Of a stretch of DNA of 64,000 nucleotides, positions 33,299 to 45,405 are shown in pieces. Within the stretch, counting starts at the first letter, position 1; every line of letters starts with the position of its first letter. The stretch spans positions 51,269,762 to 51,333,761 of the forward strand of contig OY997639.1 in assembly GCA_963921795.1 (NCBI GenBank), read 5' to 3'. Made by a program: the position numbers and the translations under genes. Source of the stretch: Nannobrachium achirus (Eukaryota; Chordata; Actinopteri; Myctophiformes; Myctophidae). The notes under the pieces were generated by a model. That model was not told the origin of the DNA and ran no database searches. It saw nothing but the letters and a program-made list of their open reading frames with translations.

Positions 33299-35869
33299 CC
33301 ACTCAATTTAACACTTATTTCTTTACTTTCTGGGGCTTTGCGATAAAAAATGCCATACCTAAATACCTCCAAATCCAATTACCTACATAGCTATATAGGC
33401 ATGTTTTCATTGCAGTTCCGGAATTTTTCCTGCAAAATAAATAATTATAATTAGCATAACTTGCCGGGAGTTTCGTTTTTTGGGTGTTTTCACATGCCCT
33501 CATCGGCAGCAAAAATGCTGGTATCGCTCGTTTTCACTAAACCATTGTAGCGGGATGAAAACGTGCACACATGCGCGTGCGGTAGAGCCGTTCAAAAGAC
33601 TGGCTTATTTGAGTTACTATTTACTTTGTAGATTTTGATTATAATTACAAATAACTTCAACCCCATATACATTTATTTCTGACATACATAGGTTACATAC
33701 CTGCCATTTGAAAATAGCCGATCTACAAGCTCACAATGTGTCTTGTAGATCTGCTATTTTCTAATTATTTTTCTAAATTGTATTCATTGGAAAACCTGTG
33801 AAACAGGACATTCTGCATAATGAATACTTTTTACTATTGGTACTTTGTAGGCTACGTTAATTACATTCTGATACCAATACATTTGTAGCCTACTTTTACT
33901 CATTAACATTCCAAACTTCTACTTGTGACAGAGTATTTCCACATTGATTGCAGTAGGCTATTGATATTTTTTACTCAAGTAAAGCAATTGAGTACTTTTC
34001 CCACCACTGTTCATTAGAAAGGAACGGATCCAATCGTTCATTTCAAAGAGCCATTCCAAACTTCTACTTGTGGCAGAGTATTTCCACATTGATTGCTGTA
34101 GGCTATTGATATTTTTTACTCAAGTAAAGCAATTGAATACTTTTCCCACCACTGTTCATTAGAAAGGAACGGATCCAATCGTTAATTTCAAAGAGCCGTT
34201 CAAAAGACTCGATTCGTTCTCGAACGTCCCATGATCTCTACCCCATAGCCCAGAGGAGCGGGTTGGCCCAAACAGTCCTTCCATTGGCCCTTACATTAGC
34301 CCCCATAGCCCAGAGGAGTGGGTTGAGCTCAAGCGGTCCTGCCATTGGCTCTTCTGTTCTGTTCCCGTGACTACCTTCAGCCAATGTACAAAAAGTCCTC
34401 AAAAAATCTTAGTAGATGTAGGGTTTTGTTTACACAAAACCAAAAACCCGTGTGTGTCCTCATCATAGCCTACATGGCTCTGAGGAACCGAGAATGTAAT
34501 GCCTCAACTCCTACAATTCCAAGTGCTTGTCTGGGTGGAGGGGTGGGTGGGTTGCGATCTGAAAAGGTTGAGAACCACTGCTCTATCTCACAAGTGTGGT
34601 TTCACAAAAAGAACATATCTACTTGCAGGCATTGACACTAAGGCTTGCCAACCTGCCCCCGGCAGGTAAATAAAACCCTCGGGCAGGTAAAGTTTGCTTT
34701 CAGGTTGCCCGACCAGGAAAGTGCTTATTTGAGAGGGGACACAACCTCTATAAACACAACACCAGATACAGTATCTGTCTAAACACCTGGACGTGGTCAG
34801 TGCGCTCTGTCTTCTGGTCTGTGGAATATAAAATAATAAGAGCACTGTTTAACTACTGTATAATGTGCTGTTTAGTGTTGCTAAACTTAAAAATATAAAA
34901 TAATAATAATAATAAGTGTGAAACCATACACATATTAAATCATATGCCCCGTTTTATTGAGCAAAACTTCTGGAAGTTTAAAAAAAAATTACGGCAATTT
35001 TGAAATTCAAGCCATGTTTTCCGGGAGTTTTGGAGTCCGAAATTTTACGGCAAAATACAGAGTCATATTTGCTGAAAGCACCATGAGAATACAAATTTCC
35101 GTTCTGTGAAAAGTAACGGATATCGTGATTTTTGACGTTTTTTTGACAAGCAGTTGCGTAACTAAGTAGCCAATAATAACAGTTAAAGCATTGTATTTGG
35201 GATTGAAAACGATCTGAATGTGAATGGGATATACAGTAGAAATAAAATACAGGTCTTTCAGTCCGAGTGTTGCCATATCTGCTAATTATAAGCGACTCTG
35301 GGCTTTACTTCCGTAAAGTTGCTTGTAGATATAAGTAGCTGGTTGCGTTTTATTTGTTGTGAACTTGTAGATCGGCAATTTTTAAGTAGCTGATGCGGCG
35401 AAGCGTATAGTTTGGCCTAGATAATATCACTTTTTGGGGCTTATTTTGGTACACCTGGTTGCTTATTTCTCTCGTAAAATCTGGCAACACTGGTTTTCAT
35501 CCCGCTACAATGGTTTAGTGAAAACGAACGATAGCAGCATTTTTGCTGCCGATGAGGGCATGTGAAAACACCCAAAAAACTAAACTAAAAGTTACGCTAA
35601 TTATAATTATTTATTTTGCAGGAAAAATCCGGAACTGCAATGAAAACATGCCTATATAGCTATTTAGGTAATTGGATTTGGAGGTATTTAGGTATGGCAT
35701 TTTTTATCGCACAGCCCCAGAAAGTAAAGAAATAAGTGTTAAATTGAGTGGTAATTAAAATCTTACCTATCATTTCATGATGGACATTTACTTTTCAGGG
35801 CAAGTAGAAGTACATGACCTGTACTTGCCCGACGGGAAAGTTCCTCCGAGACCTTAGTGTCAACCTCTG
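33166..35869. mobile_element. hAT-type element with ~380-bp inverted repeats
   Basis: Left 33,166-33,560 and right 35,500-35,869 are inverted copies with ends CAGAGGTTGACACTAAGG. The inner halves share AAATGCTG/CAGCATTT and CCGCTACAATGG. Between them are other repeats, including a direct ~135-bp duplication at about 33,900-34,170 and a TTGACACTAAGG relative at 34,631. Flanks are not identical, so it may be two independent copies in opposite orientation. No transposase. Confidence 0.6.
33711..33765. repeat. Full copy of the short palindromic motif
   Basis: GAAAATAGCCGATCTACAAG, a short spacer, then CTTGTAGATCTGCTATTTTC: an inverted repeat with arms of about 20 bp. Related full or half copies lie near 1,903, 8,207, 8,560, 23,766, 27,154, 35,355 and 58,199. 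Confidence 0.75.
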
Positions 35870-35949
35870 TACTTGGTTGCGACACATGGCATGGTGACGC
35901 GGCAGAATCGAAACCAGGCTTCAATGTCCGCTTTCGTCCATTCCTATAG

Positions 35950-36154
35950 GTCCTCCAATAGTATCGACCACCTCCACAGCAAGCAAGACTCCGCCTACTC
36001 CTCATTCTCCACCAGCTCCAGTATTCCAGAGTACCTCGCTGCCGGCCCTGCCTCCTTCAGCCCCGAGTGCTCCTTTTCCCTGGAGACTGTCCCTCAAAGA
36101 GGCGGAGGAGAAGAGATGCAGCAGGCAGACATGCGTTACGTGCGGACAGTGTAC
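35950..36154 (+). pseudogene. Solitary shroom-family exon fragment
   Basis: Plus-strand frame with SIDHLHSKQDSAYSSFSTSS, then PEY, LETVPQRGGG and MQQADMRYVRTVY. I recognise this as the Shroom-family region before the large central exon: S-x-S-I-D-x-L, K-x-D-S-A-Y-x-S-F-S-T-S-S-S, Q-A-D-x-R-Y-V-x-T-V-Y. Shroom proteins bind actin and recruit Rho kinase for apical constriction. Plausible splice sites bound it: TTCCTATAG before 35,950 and GTAATG after TVY. No other shroom exon is seen. It is wedged between an hAT end (35,869) and the Helitron minisatellite starting at once after the donor. Either a captured or shuffled exon, or an isolated exon of a gene with very large introns. No stop inside the 205 bp. 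Confidence 0.65.
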
Positions 36155-36159
36155 GTAAT

Positions 36160-36576
36160 GTAATGCTAACACATGCTAATGCTAACAAATGATAATGCTA
36201 ACAAATGATAATGCTAAATGCTAATGCTAACAAATGATAATGCTAACACATGCTAATGCTAACAAATGCTAATGCTAACACATGCTAATGTTAACAAATG
36301 CTAATGCTAATACATGCTAATGCTAACACATGCTAATGCTAACAAATGCGTATACATGCTAATGCTAACAAATGCTAATGCTAACAAATGCTAATGCTAA
36401 CAAATATGCTAATGCTAACACATGCTAATGCTATGCTAACATATGCAAATGCTAACACATGCTAATGTTAAAAATGCTAATGCTAACAAATGCTAATGTT
36501 AACAAATGATAATTTTAACAAATTCCTAATGTTTAAAGGGAAAAAAATCAATGATAATGCTAATGCTAAAAAAATG
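36160..36576 (+). repeat. Minisatellite of TAATGCTAACA(A/C)A(A/T)GC units
   Basis: About 25 imperfect copies of ATGCTAATGCTAACA-type units, continuing beyond a nested element at 37,685-37,760 and again at 38,865-39,200. It forms the interior of a Helitron whose 3' terminus is at 37,846. Confidence 0.9.
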
Positions 36577-36580
36577 TTAA

Positions 36581-37684
36581 CTCATCCAGTGCCTATCCCG
36601 AACTAGTTCGGCTTTATTTCAGTCCAATACAACTTTTTTTTTATTAACAGTTTGGCTGCTCTCGGTAGCCAAACACGTTCACAGACGAGATAAGGTTTCC
36701 ATGGTAACCCGCATCTCAGACGCTTGCCACGGGTGCTGGTGAAAGAAAAAACTGCATACGTCATGACGCAACGCAGCCAGAAGCAACCGAGAGCGGCCAT
36801 TATCCATTGACTCCTATTCTATACTGAAACATAAAAACGGCTTTATCTCGAAATAAGGTGCAAATAACGCCGAGGAGGCCGAGATCAGCTTGTCTTCACG
36901 GCGACACTATGCCGTGATGGTCGGCCCCGGTTAGGATTTTAGTTTTCACGACCGTTTGTAAACAAACGGACGTCCATCTTGGATCGTCAGTGTACACCCA
37001 CGTGCACACGCACGGAGCTTCCGGGGCTTTTCAAAATAAAGCGTAAGTGAATGGTGGCGTCCTGAGTGTTAATTGACTTACCCTGAGCTGCTTGTAGAGT
37101 CGTGGGTGGTCATCGCTCGTCCTACGCTAGCCAGCTAGCCGTTTAGCATGGTCCGACGATATATTCCATTAAAAATGGTTTAAAATACATTTTTGAGCCC
37201 CCCAATGTTCACCAAATGTTCAGCGCCGCTTCCGGAACGTAGTCCAGTGTGCCTATCCCGAACATGTTCGGCTTTTTTTAATGAAATGAATAAAATGATA
37301 AGAGGCCTTCTGAAGCCTGGCCTGATTTTTCTAGCTACTAGCCGAAAGCTAGCAACCTCCCGGCCGGCCGTAATTTGCGAACGAAATCGCCAATCTCCGC
37401 CTAATCCAATGAAAGACCACATCTTTGAAGGCTTATATCTCTGGATTGTGTCTTTAGGTAAGCGGCGCGAGGTTTATTTACGCCGAAATCGCCCAAAAAT
37501 GATCTTTTAGATGACAAAATGGGAATAGCCATTCTGTTAGCATTATCATCCGGGACATTTCCATGCCGTGCATGAACGTGAGCACGTGAGGTCCTGGAAG
37601 GTGAGGTCCTGGAAGCTAAAGCGCTCGCCTATGAGAGATGCGCTGGCATTCTATGGCCCCTAGAGGGCGCTGGCACTCAACGAG
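36581..37684. mobile_element. piggyBac-like element nested in the minisatellite, TTAA target
   Basis: Flanked by TTAA (36,577-36,580 and 37,685-37,688). Ends CTCATCCAGTGCC and complement CTCGTTGAGTGCC. It contains two direct copies of GTGCCTATCCCGAAC (36,590 and 37,250) and GC-rich non-coding sequence. 1,104 bp, non-autonomous. Confidence 0.8.
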
Positions 37685-37759
37685 TTAATGTTAAAGCTAA
37701 TGATAAAAATGCTGATGTAAAAAATTCTAAAAATGATTTTAATGTTAATGCAAAATGCT

Positions 37760-37846
37760 AATGCTAACACCAACTGCTATACAAGGTTGCACACACTTAG
37801 CGAGCTGCAGGCACACTTAAAATTTCGTAGAAATTTTCTTTTCTAG
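37760..37846 (+). mobile_element. Helitron 3' terminus with perfect hairpin
   Basis: Hairpin AAAATTTC-GTA-GAAATTTT (37,819-37,837), spacer CTTTT, then CTAG (37,843-37,846) and T: a textbook Helitron end. Preceded by the conserved block GTTGCACACACTTAGC. Its 5' end is not located; it may lie upstream of the shroom-like exon. Confidence 0.85.
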
Positions 37847-38609
37847 TATAATAATAATAATCTTCCTGCAAATTTCGGCACGTAATAACTGCCGCACGAT
37901 TTACGCCAACCCCGCAATATATACATCAAAATGTGCGGCTCGGCGGGGAATGGTGTGCTATTACTTTTCTTTTCGATCCGCGTTACCATGGCAACGTAAT
38001 TCTACGCTCAAAAACCCCCATTGACTTTGCATGGGGGACTCTGAAAAAACCCCAGAAACTTTGGCGCCACATAACTCTGCCATACTTTTGCTTAGCAACG
38101 TTATTTAACCTTTAAAATGCAAACACAACTTTGGTCTTTTTCCGGCCAATAGGGATGAGCTGTAATTGATTAAGCCCCGCCCCCTCTGTAACAGGAAGTG
38201 CCCTTCGCCAAACAGGAAGTGCCTCTACATCTCAGGAACCGTTTGTCGTACAGACTTGTGGATGGCGTCAAATGACTTGATTGAGAGTCCTTAACCTTAA
38301 CTCTTATTCTGCTTTGGACGTTCCCGTTCGCCCCAATTCTCGAAAATGAGCCGCGCCAATACGGCCGTTCGTTCGTTTACCTTGTTGATGTCCGTAAGCT
38401 GATGAGGGGTCGCGCCGCCGTGTACTGTAATCACATGGCGAGCAGTGATGGTCTTAAAAATCCATTATGCGTTAACATCAACGGAGACCAATTCTCTTCC
38501 GTGTTGATTTTTTCTGGCCCTGGAGCTTTGTGGCCATAGACTGCTCTCAATGTACAGTAAGCCAGAACAGCCAATTCACATTAATTCTTGCATGACGCTG
38601 CCCTCTACT

Positions 38610-38637
38610 GCCTGGTCTGCGAAAGCGCAGACCAGGC
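38610..38637. repeat. Perfect 12-bp hairpin
   Basis: GCCTGGTCTGCG, loop AAAG, then the exact complement. It lies inside 37,850-38,860, an interval between the two Helitron ends that contains no recognised gene. Confidence 0.85.
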
Positions 38638-38859
38638 ACTTAAAATAAAAAAAATAAAAAATAAAAAGTCTATCAATCTGCTATAATGTTGCAAAGGTAA
38701 GCCGCTTTTTGATGGCACCAGACCCAATAAATAAATAAATAATCTGGCAGAATAAGAGTTAATTGGGGCCTATTTCTCCAAACAGGAAGTGCCCCTCACC
38801 AAACAGGAAGTGACCCTTTATCTCATAAACCGTTTGTCAAACAGACTTGTGGGTGGTGT

Positions 38860-39287
38860 CAAATGCTAATGCTAACACATGCTAATGTTAACAAATGCTA
38901 ATGCTAACACATGCTAATGCTAACAAATAATGCTAAAAATGCTAATGTTAACAAATGCTAATGCTAACACATGCTAATGTTAACAAATGCTAATGCCAAC
39001 ACATGCTAATGCTTACAAATGCTAATGCCAACAAATGCTAATGCTAACACATGCTAATGCGAACACATGCTAATGCTAACAAATGCTAATGCTAACACAT
39101 GCTAATGTTAATGCTAATGTTAATTATAATGTTAAAGCTAATGATAAAAATGATGATGTAAAAAATTCTAATAATGATGTTAATGTTAATGCAAAATGCT
39201 AATGCTAACACCAACTGCTATACAAGGTTGCACACACTTAGCAAGCTGCAGGCACACTTAAAATGTCTTAGAAATGTTCTTTTCTAG
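38860..39287 (+). mobile_element. Second Helitron 3' part, tandem to the first
   Basis: Minisatellite, then the same ~90-bp terminal block and CTAG|T at 39,284-39,288; its hairpin has decayed (AAATGTC/GAAATGTT). The two termini lie 1.44 kb apart in the same orientation, as expected from tandem insertion or read-through. Downstream, 39,355-39,410 is an inverted repeat (GTACAGGAAGTGAT) and 39,447-39,463 a TGCGAC/GTCGCA hairpin. Confidence 0.75.
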
Positions 39288-39796
39288 TTCTTCTCTTTTT
39301 TTGTCTTTCTTAGTCTTGTGTATCCTTCTCTTTTTTGTCTTGTGTAGCCGCCCCGTACAGGAAGTGATGTCAATGTGATGTCAGTGAGTCGTGATATCAC
39401 TTCCTGTACAGAAGGTCACTCAAGCGACAAGGTTTTTCAGGGTATATGCGACCTTCCGTCGCAATAACGTTACCCAGGAGGAGCTATGAGAAGCCCTTTA
39501 GGCCAAAATTGCATTGTTGCCTAGTGGTCACAATTCTGTGCAAACATGCATCCTCTACAACTCAATGAGTACACAATGCATGCTGCTTAGATATAATAAT
39601 ATAATATGTATATATAAATATTGTATGTTTTTATAACTTTATAATATTTTTTGTGTTGTTCCTGTAAAAAATATAATATAGCCCAAAAAAAGGAAAGGGG
39701 GGGGGGGGGGGGGGGCTCCCTATTCAAGAGTGGTAATTTAGCCTCAAACCTTTTGAAAAACGTTTTTTTTGGGACATAAACAATATGATATAAATA

Positions 39797-40068
39797 TTCA
39801 TGGTTGGCTGTGACGTCCCCCCTGTGATGGGGGCTAGAAGTGTTACTGTAAATAGCAATAAAGAAACTGCTGGCTTATTGTGTCTAAAAAGACATATTTA
39901 GCCACTTGTACGCATGCCCCATGCGTACGCAAGCCCCACATTTTAGCACGGTAAACGCTATAAAACAATAGAACGAAGCAAATGAAAACATTTTAACACT
40001 CACTTTTTCTTTTCTCTAATTACAATCTAAAATAATGAACCCTTGTTGTAAAAAAACAAAGTTGTCCT
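39797..40068. mobile_element. Truncated piggyBac-like MITE
   Basis: Right two-thirds of the MITE that is intact at 63,103-63,567, ending CAAAGTTGTCCT|TTAA. The left end is missing. A poly(G) run at about 39,699-39,715 lies to its left. Confidence 0.8.
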
Positions 40069-40158
40069 TTAATGTCAAACTTGTAACAATATGTAGAGAC
40101 CTACTGTACAACCCCACAACTACAACAATATGTTATGACATGTGTTCCTATCTCATAG

Positions 40159-40314
40159 GTTCTTCAGTAATTCCAAGAAGACTTATCACAGAGATGGGGA
40201 AGACCTCCAAGATGATGAAGATGATGCCCCTGAGGTCCCTTCTTTGGACAACCCCAGCCATCTGCCTCCGCCCACCCTTCCCTCTCCTTCAGGCGCTAAT
40301 GAGAACAACCCTGG
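40159..40314 (+). CDS. Candidate internal exon of an unidentified plus-strand gene
   Basis: 156-bp open block between acceptor CCTATCTCATAG and donor GTCAGT. The favoured frame is acidic then proline-rich (KTYHRDGEDLQDDEDDAPEV, LPPPTLPSPSG). Composition looks like a disordered segment of a real protein. I do not recognise it. It could belong to the same transcription unit as the CpG-rich patch at 30.5-31.0 kb, but nothing links them. Confidence 0.4.
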
Positions 40315-40523
40315 GTCAGTGTCAGCATCCCTTCTATATTCACTTATTTTCTCCTCACTACCGTTTATCTTTCTGTCAAATTATAATTAGTTTTCTTTCC
40401 TGCATATCCATCACAGAAGAGGACCATTTACACTATACTTTATTGATTTATGTTGTGGTCACTTTGCTAGTAATAAGGTGACTAAAAAGCAAAATGTATT
40501 TTCTCTATCATGTAATGATGCAG

Positions 40524-40566
40524 ATGGATCTCCTCAACCTTACTTCTCGCCTGGTTCTGTCATGGA
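40524..40566 (+). CDS. Candidate short exon following the 40,159 exon
   Basis: 43 bp between acceptor TAATGATGCAG and a strong donor GTAAGT, 209 bp after the previous candidate exon. One frame gives GSPQPYFSPGSVM, which looks natural, but that frame does not match the phase predicted from the preceding exon in its favoured frame. Either the preceding frame is wrong or the pair is not one gene. 40,570-41,700 shows no recognised gene. Confidence 0.3.
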
Positions 40567-41711
40567 GTAAGTATAAATAACTAAACTATTATCACCTCAG
40601 TGATGCTTAATAGAAGGGTTCACAAACCTTTCATGCCGTAAACACCCAAAATCATATTTGACCAATACCGAAGGTTCAGGTACTATTGAGAGGTAGAACT
40701 GTGAACGAATATTCCATATTTGAATATTCTTTAGAATATTAAAAATAACAGAATATTCTACTATAACATTTTAAAGAGGTGTTGCCATAGTTTTGTACGT
40801 ATTCTTCTTTGTATATGCCTATTATTGATGCGCAGGTCTCAGCCTGGACCACACCACCGCATCAATTTACACAGCCCTCCCTGCACCGCAGCCCTCCGCC
40901 ATAAAATACACGTCAAATACGTCTTTGAATGAATGTGGATTTATTTCCATCCATTGTGGAAAGGCAGCCAATCCCAATGGTGCAAATACTGAATGGCATC
41001 ATTGGAGGAGAATCTTTCAGTGCTGATTTAGAGCACAATACAGTGCCGGGCAGAGCCATACACCAGTACAATATATTTTGAACATGTAAAAGCAATGAAC
41101 CGTTAACTACATAACAGCATGACAATGCTTATTTTAATTGACAACACTCACACAGAGCACAACACTGTATAATTCACCCTTTGTCAGCCTTCTGATTGGT
41201 CCCTGACTGGCCAACCAGCAAAATTATTTTCTTTTCCCAAAATGAGCAGAGTTATCCAGTGGGACAACATAACCTATCTCTCATTCAAAATAATGTATAT
41301 TGGAGCGCAGTTTTCATTTGCTTTGTTTTACTTTGTCATGGTTAAAAGGAACACTGCGGAACACAATACACATGTTGTAGTGACTCTGCGCAGCGTGTTT
41401 TCTTTATTTTGTATTTCTTTTGGCAGAAATCCTAGCCGGATCACCTTAACAAACACTGCTGTCCACAGCCTTGTTTATGATCTTAACACTTTGCCAGCCG
41501 TATGGAGATGCCCATATTAAAACCGTAATATACCGGACATCTGAGCAAGGATGTCTCAGCCGCGCCGTAGTCACCTTCCCTAGTCACTGCTCGTCCATCG
41601 ATAGAGCATGGCTCCCCTGACATGAAGCGGAAGTGACATCAGGTCCTTTCCCTTCTATAGCTTCCCAGCTCCAATCCATTTTCTGTTTAGACGTTAGCGC
41701 TAGCATAGCTG

Positions 41712-41880
41712 CAGTGTTGTTTTTGTTGACGAGACGATAACGAAAATGATTTCGTTGACGCCCCTTTTTTTCACGACGATGACGTGACGTTAACGTAACG
41801 AGCTAAACATACGTCTGACGAAAATATGACGAGACTAATGTGTGTTTTCGTTGACGTAACGAAGACGAGACGAACATCTG
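41712..41880 (+). mobile_element. hAT terminus (CAGTGTTGTTTTTGTTGACG)
   Basis: Starts CAGTGTTGTTTTTGTTGACG and continues with ACGAGACGATAACGAAAAT, a common fish hAT end. The opposite terminus was not found. A 69-codon frame to 42,295 may be a remnant of its coding region but is unrecognised. A (GT)n run lies at about 42,669-42,706. Confidence 0.6.
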
Positions 41881-42663
41881 GTCTATCTGACGTTAAACAT
41901 GCATGAAAAGCTGCAATATATTATAGTAGTTGTTTCAATGGAGGAGTACTGGCCAATCATATGGAACGTTCTAGGACGCATATAACAACAGGCTCTGTGA
42001 TTGGCTGGAATGTCGGCATGATTACACACGTGTTGTTTGTTGTTGTCAACTTTTCAGAAGTTAGATGCACACATTACTGCTGTAAATGCTATTCAATTTC
42101 TATTGGGATATGAAAGCTAATCATCTGATTGAGGAAAGACCTACTGTAGGTCTGCCTCATGCAGCAGCGCCGTCAACATTAATTAATACATTCGGTCGTC
42201 GGAAAAGAAGACACGATATGGATCTATTTTACAATCCAGGAAAAATGCAGGCTTACTTACGACGGAGCGGCTGCTATTCCAATCCGGTAAGCTGACGGTC
42301 CTTTTAACAAAATGATAGTCCTTACTCCTTTGCCTTGCTGAATGAGAAGTCGATTTGCTTATTGACAAGTTGACAACTGTACCCATCCGTGGTCGCTTTC
42401 CTAATAATACTATCGCAACGTTTTCTATAACATCTGGTGCTAAGCTTCAGGCTAATGTTGGCTTTTAAGCAAACGTAAATTAATTGGATTGTTTGTTGCA
42501 AACTGTTGATGCAAACTTTGTTTTCGCTGGATCATGGATGCGGAGGTCGCTAGATGCGGAGCTATTATTCCCAAAGGCTACGTTAGTGACGTAGTGGTTG
42601 TTTGTTTCCGGTTAGCGGCCGCCGACGTTGCGTATGACCGTGACGTCACTTCTTAATCCTTGG

Positions 42664-42709
<46 letters not shown>

Positions 42710-43060
42710 CTGTAGTGTGAAAGTGCAAGTGGCCAGTTCAGTGATACCATACCAAAAAAGATGCATACTGTATTCTTATATTATATTATTATTATATTGC
42801 CTCCTGTGTGAACTGTGCATATAAATAGGATGGGGCAGGTGTAATATACACTTGTTATTAGCCTATATACCGGTACATATTGCTTGAATCATGAATTCAA
42901 TTGCACCTGTCAACTTTGATTATTTCCAGGCTAAGCTAGCGAAAATGTTCACAGTGACTGAAGAGTCATACTTGGATTATTTGAGCCCATATTTACGTGA
43001 ACGGATCGTGCACGCGAAACGCACGGGGAGAAGATGCCTCGGCCGAAACCGCCACTCTAA

Positions 43061-43434
43061 GGGTCGATTCATACCGTTATAAGGAGCCTAACTAATTTCG
43101 GTTCGGCACTAGGCAAACCCAAATATGGTTCGCATCCCCCGGTTCGGGGGGGCGTCAACCGACTAAATTCGGCTCTACGGCTCTAATGTTGTGACCTCCC
43201 GACTTGATTTCGGTACTCAGCGGTGTCTTCTCATTCATTCAGCCCGGCTTCACGTTCATATTCTCGGCTGTGAATCCAAGGAAACAGCGGTTGTTTGGGA
43301 GGGAGACACGCCGACTTCCAAATGCTTGTGTGGCCGTGTATTGGGCTTCGCAGAGCGGACACAAGTCGAGTGGTGGACTGGGAGGCGCGCGCGCGACAGA
43401 CACACACACACACACACGCACACACACACGCACG

Positions 43435-43491
<57 letters not shown>

Positions 43492-44012
43492 CTTTGCTGC
43501 GTGTATCGCTAACGCGTCGCCGACCGTTTTAAAGACAAAAGAAGAGCTTAAACACAACTTTGCTTATTGCTATTTGCTAGTGTTCCGTGTTGATAGGTTT
43601 TCCACGACGAGTTGTGAATGTGTGATGGTGATGACATGCATGCAGCAAGGGAGGCGGCACGTCTATAATGTGAGCTTGTAGATTAAATGTTTTTGACAGA
43701 GCTCGATCGAGCGTTTGTGAGTGTGTGTGAGAGAGAGAGAGAGGAGACCCCGCTGGTGCTGCTACTCACTCACTGGACCTCCAGTCATTCAGCGTTCAGA
43801 GCGAGGGCAAGTCAAATATATATCCGTCCTGCAATGCTCATTCATCGGCCACAAACGTTGTCATGCCACGGACCTCCAATATTTACAAGCAACTTCGGCA
43901 CTAGCCGTTAAGAAAGTATGGATGAACTCCCCCCAAACCTAAATAATTTCGGATCGGGGAGCACTCCCGAACCGAAATTAGTTGGGCTCCTTATAACGGT
44001 ATGAAACGACCC
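43061..44012 (+). mobile_element. Harbinger-like MITE array, copy 1 (952 bp)
   Basis: Ends GGGTCG and CGACCC, with longer TIRs continuing CATACCGTTATAAGGAGCC and AACTAATTTCGGTTCGG. Flanked by TAA on both sides, which fits the 3-bp TWA target of PIF/Harbinger. The interior has GCGCGCGC and a (CA)n tract; no transposase. Frames overlapping the (CA)n recur in each copy and are artefacts. Confidence 0.8.
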
Positions 44013-44015
44013 TAA

Positions 44016-44395
44016 GGGTTGATCCATACCGTTATAAGGAGCCTAACTAATTTCGGTTCAGCACTAGGCGAACCCAAATATGGTTCGCATCCCCTGGTTC
44101 GGGGGGGGCGTCAACCGACTAAATTCGGCTCTACGGTGCTGACGAAATGTTGTGACCTCCCGACTTAATTTCGGTACTCAGCGGTGTCTTCTCATTCATT
44201 CAGCCCGGCTTCACGTTCATATTCTCGGCTGTGAATCCAAGGAAACAGCGGTTGTTTGGGAGGGAGACACGCCGACTTCCAAATGCTTGTGTGGCCGTGT
44301 ATTGGGCTTCGCAGAGCGGACACAAGTCGAGTGGTGGACTGGGAGGCGCGCGCGCGACAGACACACACACACACACACGCACACACACACGCACG

Positions 44396-44453
<58 letters not shown>

Positions 44454-44979
44454 CACACCTTTGCTGCGTGTATCGCTAACGCGTCGCCGACCGTTTTAAA
44501 GACAAAAGAAGAGCTTAAACACAACTTTGCTTATTGCTATTTGCTAGTGTTCCGTGTTGATAGGTTTTCCACGACGAGTTGTGAATGTGTGATGGTGATG
44601 ACATGCATGCAGCAAGGGAGGCGGCACGTCTATAATGTGAGCTTGTAGATTAAATGTTTTTGACAGAGCTCGATCGAGCGTTTGTGAGTGTGTGTGAGAG
44701 AGAGAGAGAGGAGACCCCGCTGGTGCTGCTACTCACTCACTGGACCTCCAGTCATTCAGCGTTCAGAGCGAGGGCAAGTCAAATATATATCCGTCCTGCA
44801 ATGCTCATTCATCGGCCACAAACGTTGTCATGCCACGGACCTCCAATATTTACAAGCAACTTCGGCACTAGCCGTTAAGAAAGTATGGATGAACTCCCCC
44901 CAAACCTAAATAATTTCGGATCGGGGAGCACTCCCGAACCGAAATTAGTTGGGCTCCTTATAACGGTATGAAACGACCC
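44016..44979 (+). mobile_element. Harbinger-like MITE array, copy 2 (964 bp)
   Basis: Almost identical to copy 1, differing mainly in (CA)n length and a few substitutions. It shares a single TAA with each neighbour. Confidence 0.8.
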
Positions 44980-44982
44980 TAA

Positions 44983-45346
44983 GGGTTGATCCATACCGTT
45001 ATAAGGAGCCTAACTAATTTCGGTTCAGCACTAGGCGAACCCAAATATGGTTCGCATCCCCTGGTTCGGGGGGGGCGTCAACCGACTAAATTCGGCTCTA
45101 CGGTGCTGACGAAATGTTGTGACCTCCCGACTTAATTTCGGTACTCAGCGGTGTCTTCTCATTCATTCAGCCCGGCTTCACGTTCATATTCTCGGCTGTG
45201 AATCCAAGGAAACAGCGGTCGTTGGGGAGGGAGACACGCCGACTTCCAGATGATTGTGGACGCCGTGTATTATAGCCGATTATAGCGAATACAGACAGTG
45301 CAGATGGGTCTCGCTCTGGCTGCAGAGTGATGGCAGGCAGGCGCGC

Positions 45347-45405
<59 letters not shown>

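Noticed and set aside
33166..35869. Single hAT element with confirmed target duplication
   Set aside because: The inverted repeats are convincing, but flanking 8-mers (AGTATACT and TACTTGGT) do not match, so only a tentative element is called.
36160..36576. CRISPR-like regularly spaced repeats
   Set aside because: Units are contiguous and imperfect without unique spacers; this is a eukaryotic minisatellite in a Helitron.
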